From an uncultured Pseudomonadota bacterium (GTDB lineage Bacteria; Myxococcota_A; UBA9042; CAIXZC01): a DNA stretch of 8,624 bases. The position numbers and the translations under genes were made by a program. Positions within the stretch are counted from its first letter, which is position 1. Every line of letters begins with the position of its first letter. The stretch is from NCBI GenBank assembly GCA_937884235.1, contig CALGBT010000277.1:1-8624 (forward strand). Reading direction: 5' to 3'. A model generated the notes under the pieces. The model saw nothing but the letters and a program-made list of their open reading frames with translations. It was not told where the DNA came from and made no database searches. Positions 5,977 through 8,624 of the stretch are shown one piece after another.

Positions 5977-7995
5977 ATGCGGCTCGCTTGCACAACTCGC
6001 ATTTCGGCCTTCTTGCTGCCGGTAGTGGCGACGCTCCTGCTGGGATTCTCAGGATGTGATTCTTCGGAGCCACGGGAGTTGATTCCAACACAGCGAAGTT
6101 GGGATCAAGCTTTCATCCTCAGTGCCGTTCCCATGAAGAAGGTAGAATCAGCCGACGGTTACTCCTTTGAACCGATGTGCCGGTCTGCCGATGAGAGTCC
6201 GGACGGCCTCCTCTTTAACGTTCTATTGAAGGGTACCCTCCCAAGGGGTGACAAGGAAGACCGCGATCAGTCCATCTTACCAGGAGACGGATGGGGGTGG
6301 AGCGCTATCGACGAAACCAACGTCACGCCTGAGATGTTCAACTTGAACATTGAGTGCATAGAGCCAACTCGCACCGTGTGGATGGGGTGCTCCACCGAGT
6401 ATCATCTGGACTCCTCATACCCGGAAGACGTTTCCTTCTTCCGGTACGGGCAGTCTGACGAGAAGGGCAGAGGGTCCACCGTGGCATTGGCAATTGTCAT
6501 CGACATGAGTGGATCCATGAATGGCTTCGTCCGTCCCTACCCCCCCTACTACGAAGACAGCCTCACCTCCGTACAAAATGCTCTTCCCCCTGGATACAAC
6601 GCCACCCTAAACGCCACAGACCCCAACTGGGCTCGTCTGGGTGCCGTGGAATCTCTCATCAACAACCTCAATCCAGACGACCCGGTGATTGTGTTCACGT
6701 ACAACGAGGACAGTCTCGACGTGGTCTGCAGTCCGGCTGGGGATACTGGGAGGAAGCTGAACTGCCTGAGCACCGACCGAAGCCGCATTCTTGGTGACCA
6801 GTTTAGCACGACTTCCCCTTTGAAAGCTCTTCAGGGAGACGAGCGTGGGCGAAGTCCGCTGTGGACCGTCGTAGAGGATGTGTACTCCTTCATGAAGGTG
6901 AGCCCCACCGCCCAGAACGCCGGTTTCCAGCACATTCTGGTCATCGACGACGGACCGGACACCTGCTCCCCAGGTGCCGATCTGAACGACTGCACCGGCC
7001 CCTGTGAGAAATACAACACCGACTATGCAACGGTTCGAGCTCTCATCGAACAGGATGCCTTTGCCGACCGAATCCCGGTGCACTTCGTTCAGATGGCCGC
7101 TCGGGGATACAAAGAGCGTGACGCCAAACAGGTGGAACTGGCATGCCTCACCGGCGGCCACTACACATTCGTCAACGTCAATGAAATAGTGAAGACCGAC
7201 CTCAAGGAAGCCATGGAAGTGACCTTGAGGCGCATCGGATACACTTTCCGCGGCTACTGGCAGTTGGCGGTGCCCCTGCAAACCTTCCAGAAGGGCATCG
7301 AAGCCGAAGAGGGCCATGTGCATCACATAGCCGGCCGCGGCGCCGTCCTTCCCGGAGAAGAAGACCTGTTGACCTCCACGGAATCCAAGTTCAGCTTCTC
7401 CGTTGGTGATCAGGACATCAGCAACCTGGGGACGGTGGATCGCTCCTTGTCCATTCGAAAGGAGTGCAACCCGCCGGACGACAATTGCACCCCGGACGTG
7501 GTGGCTGAAGGTTCCTGCTTCACCACCACCTACTGGTGCGACTCTGACAGCTTGACCTGCAAAAGCGCACAAGAGTGGCTCGATAACGGGTCGGTAGGGG
7601 GATGCGCGATGATTCCGGCATTCATCCGAATTTCGGGGGACACGGGGGCCGGCGCTGTTCAATATGACGAGGTGGATTTGGGAGATGTTCCAACACTTTG
7701 CTGTGGGGGTCTCTGCCTGCCTCCCAAACGCCCCCTGCCTCCCGACGAAGTGGTTCACCCGGATGATGCAGCCTCTGCTGTGTTCTTCTACGACACGGAG
7801 GACTGGATTCTGGTGGACCCCGACGACCCCGAGGCGGGTTGGGTTGCTTACGCCAGCTTCAGAAACATCTCTGCCAGCGTGACCCTGGAAGACATCAAGA
7901 GCCACCTGAAGTACGAGAAGGTTTCCGAATTGTCGTGGGAAAACAGCGATTGGAGTTGCTCTGACCAGGGCAACTGCTTCCCGGCTGTGGAGTAG
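5977..7995 (+). CDS. Secreted VWA-domain lipoprotein, Cys-rich
   Basis: This 672-residue protein begins with a lipoprotein signal: Arg3 and Arg8, a hydrophobic core at about 10-24, and a lipobox FSGC with the acylated Cys at 27. It should be exported and anchored to a membrane, probably facing the periplasm or cell surface. Residues about 168-400 form a VWA domain: MIDAS DMSGS with Asp176, Ser178 and Ser180, a Ser293 in GRSPL where Thr is usual, and IDDGPD (323-328). A Cys-rich insertion follows directly (TCSPGADLNDCTGPC). The C-terminal third has more Cys (for example 497 and 504, then CFTTTYWC, a CCGGLC near 574-579), suggesting disulfides and an oxidising location. The last 100 residues look beta-rich. 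VWA lipoproteins of this style are frequent in Myxococcota and often act in adhesion or envelope assembly. The specific role here is unknown. No recognisable terminator follows the stop. Confidence 0.88.
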   Translation: MRLACTTRISAFLLPVVATLLLGFSGCDSSEPRELIPTQRSWDQAFILSAVPMKKVESADGYSFEPMCRSADESPDGLLFNVLLKGTLPRGDKEDRDQSILPGDGWGWSAIDETNVTPEMFNLNIECIEPTRTVWMGCSTEYHLDSSYPEDVSFFRYGQSDEKGRGSTVALAIVIDMSGSMNGFVRPYPPYYEDSLTSVQNALPPGYNATLNATDPNWARLGAVESLINNLNPDDPVIVFTYNEDSLDVVCSPAGDTGRKLNCLSTDRSRILGDQFSTTSPLKALQGDERGRSPLWTVVEDVYSFMKVSPTAQNAGFQHILVIDDGPDTCSPGADLNDCTGPCEKYNTDYATVRALIEQDAFADRIPVHFVQMAARGYKERDAKQVELACLTGGHYTFVNVNEIVKTDLKEAMEVTLRRIGYTFRGYWQLAVPLQTFQKGIEAEEGHVHHIAGRGAVLPGEEDLLTSTESKFSFSVGDQDISNLGTVDRSLSIRKECNPPDDNCTPDVVAEGSCFTTTYWCDSDSLTCKSAQEWLDNGSVGGCAMIPAFIRISGDTGAGAVQYDEVDLGDVPTLCCGGLCLPPKRPLPPDEVVHPDDAASAVFFYDTEDWILVDPDDPEAGWVAYASFRNISASVTLEDIKSHLKYEKVSELSWENSDWSCSDQGNCFPAVE

Positions 7996-8040
7996 CCTGT
8001 GTGTTTATGCTCGATATCGGCTGAAGCGCTGGAGACGACG

Positions 8041-8142
8041 ATGAAGACGACGAAGAGGTCCTTAAATGCCCCCCTTCTCTGGTTTCCCATTTCCGGCAAG
8101 TTCCAACTCCTGGGCTCTACAGGCAGCCACAAAACGAGGTGA
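8041..8142 (+). CDS. Possible small ORF (33 codons) just before the exported-protein gene
   Basis: An ATG at 8041 preceded by GGAG (8031-8034, 6 bases away) opens a 33-codon frame. It begins MKTTKRS, has a short hydrophobic part (APLLWFPI) and stops at TGA 8140-8142, only 3 bases before the next start. It is in the same frame as the downstream gene, so one stop codon separates the two. It may be a leader peptide coupling translation, the remnant of an older longer N-terminus, or chance. Composition alone does not settle this. Confidence 0.3.
   Translation: MKTTKRSLNAPLLWFPISGKFQLLGSTGSHKTR
8136..8142 (+). promoter_or_regulatory. Ribosome binding site for the 8146 start
   Basis: GAGGTGA is 3 bases before the ATG at 8146 (6 from the GAGG core). 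Its last three bases are also the in-frame TGA that closes the small ORF, so no start further upstream is possible for the exported protein. Confidence 0.7.
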
Positions 8143-8145
8143 TTC

Positions 8146-8624
8146 ATGCTCTCTCCTATCTTCAGACAACTCGGCTTCCTGCTTGTCTTCTCGACGGTGT
8201 CGGCCTTCTCCATCGGTGCCGTTGGTGACAGTGCAAAGACCGCCAACCTCTCTCTTCACGTCACACTGGCGAGCGCCCCGGGTGACCCCGCCCCCGCGGT
8301 GGCGCTGGGTGAGAAGATGATCTTCAACTTCGAGCTCAAGAACACCAGCAGCAAGCCCCAAACGGTCCGCCACTGCGGCTTCTGGCCAAACCACAGGGTC
8401 CGGTTGCTGGCCGACGACGAAACCGAGTTGACGCTCACTGAGAAGGGACGAACGACTCGCTCCGTGTGGGGAGACTGCGGGGGCAAGAACGCACCGTGGA
8501 CCATACCGGCCGGAGAAACAGACAACACCGAGGGAGGATACGACCTGACTACGTTGTTCGAGATCTCGGACCCAGGCCGATACACCCTCGCCGTTGACTG
8601 GAGAGACCATGGGCAGACCTCCTC
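8146..8624 (+). CDS. Exported protein with predicted beta-sandwich domain (3' end outside the window)
   Basis: About 159 codons are visible and the frame runs off the right edge without a stop. The N-terminus is a classical signal peptide: Arg7, a hydrophobic core at about 9-26 and a plausible cleavage after AVG (Gly27). The mature part starts with alternating beta-type strands: SLHVTLAS, then KMIFNFELKNTSSKPQTV, and later TIPAGETD and GRYTLAVDW. This order of a strand, an NTS-type turn, a 'propped-up' polar middle and a final TL-V-W strand is typical of immunoglobulin-like or BsuPI-like extracellular domains, but I assign only the fold type. Two Cys (77 and 111) could form a disulfide. It lies 150 bases after the VWA lipoprotein gene on the same strand, so both may be in one transcript and act in the envelope. 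Confidence 0.8.
   Translation, partial: MLSPIFRQLGFLLVFSTVSAFSIGAVGDSAKTANLSLHVTLASAPGDPAPAVALGEKMIFNFELKNTSSKPQTVRHCGFWPNHRVRLLADDETELTLTEKGRTTRSVWGDCGGKNAPWTIPAGETDNTEGGYDLTTLFEISDPGRYTLAVDWRDHGQTS

Noticed and set aside
6607..7905. 432-codon open frame on the minus strand inside the VWA lipoprotein gene
   Set aside because: It is a mirror of a well-supported gene with signal peptide and MIDAS motif. Its translation shows no motif, and it has the His/Val/Gly-rich look of an antisense frame in GC-rich DNA.
8011..8030. Palindromes CGATATCG and AGCGCT after the lipoprotein gene
   Set aside because: They are too short for a terminator stem and are not followed by a T-run, so they are likely chance.

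Overview
The window looks like chromosomal DNA from a GC-rich (by eye about 60%) Gram-negative bacterium. Three things point that way: a lipoprotein signal with a lipobox, strong Shine-Dalgarno sites, and a large Cys-rich von Willebrand A (VWA) lipoprotein of a kind common in Myxococcota and related former Deltaproteobacteria. The placement is an inference from style and composition, since there is no rRNA, tRNA or housekeeping marker here.

Left part (1-5118, all + strand): a three-gene cluster. First is the 3' part of a VWA-domain protein with an intact MIDAS metal site; its reading frame is open to the left edge. It overlaps by 4 bases (ATGA) a gene for a 386-residue protein of no family I recognise, probably helical. 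After 69 bases comes the largest gene, for a 1034-residue protein. I read this as a degenerate PfkB/ribokinase-like domain, a AAA+ ATPase with Walker A, Walker B and an arginine finger, a helical linker, a RyR (ryanodine-receptor repeat) domain and a C-terminal SLOG-type (DprA/LOG-like) nucleotide-binding domain. A VWA protein, an unknown partner and an ATPase together resemble the general plan of bacterial ATPase-VWA systems such as MoxR-VWA. The RyR and SLOG domains suggest that a small nucleotide-like ligand is sensed. This cluster is the best candidate for an undescribed system.

Middle (5128-5736, - strand): a convergent gene for a 202-residue protein of unknown function with one hydrophobic segment. 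It ends 9 bases from the end of the large ATPase gene, with no visible terminator between them.

Right part (5737-8624): a divergent intergenic region of about 240 bases, then a 672-residue secreted lipoprotein with a VWA domain and many cysteines. Next is a short spacer holding a possible 33-codon ORF. The window ends inside a gene for an exported protein with a predicted beta-sandwich domain, truncated at the right edge. This right-hand pair probably acts in the cell envelope and has no obvious link to the cytoplasmic cluster on the left.
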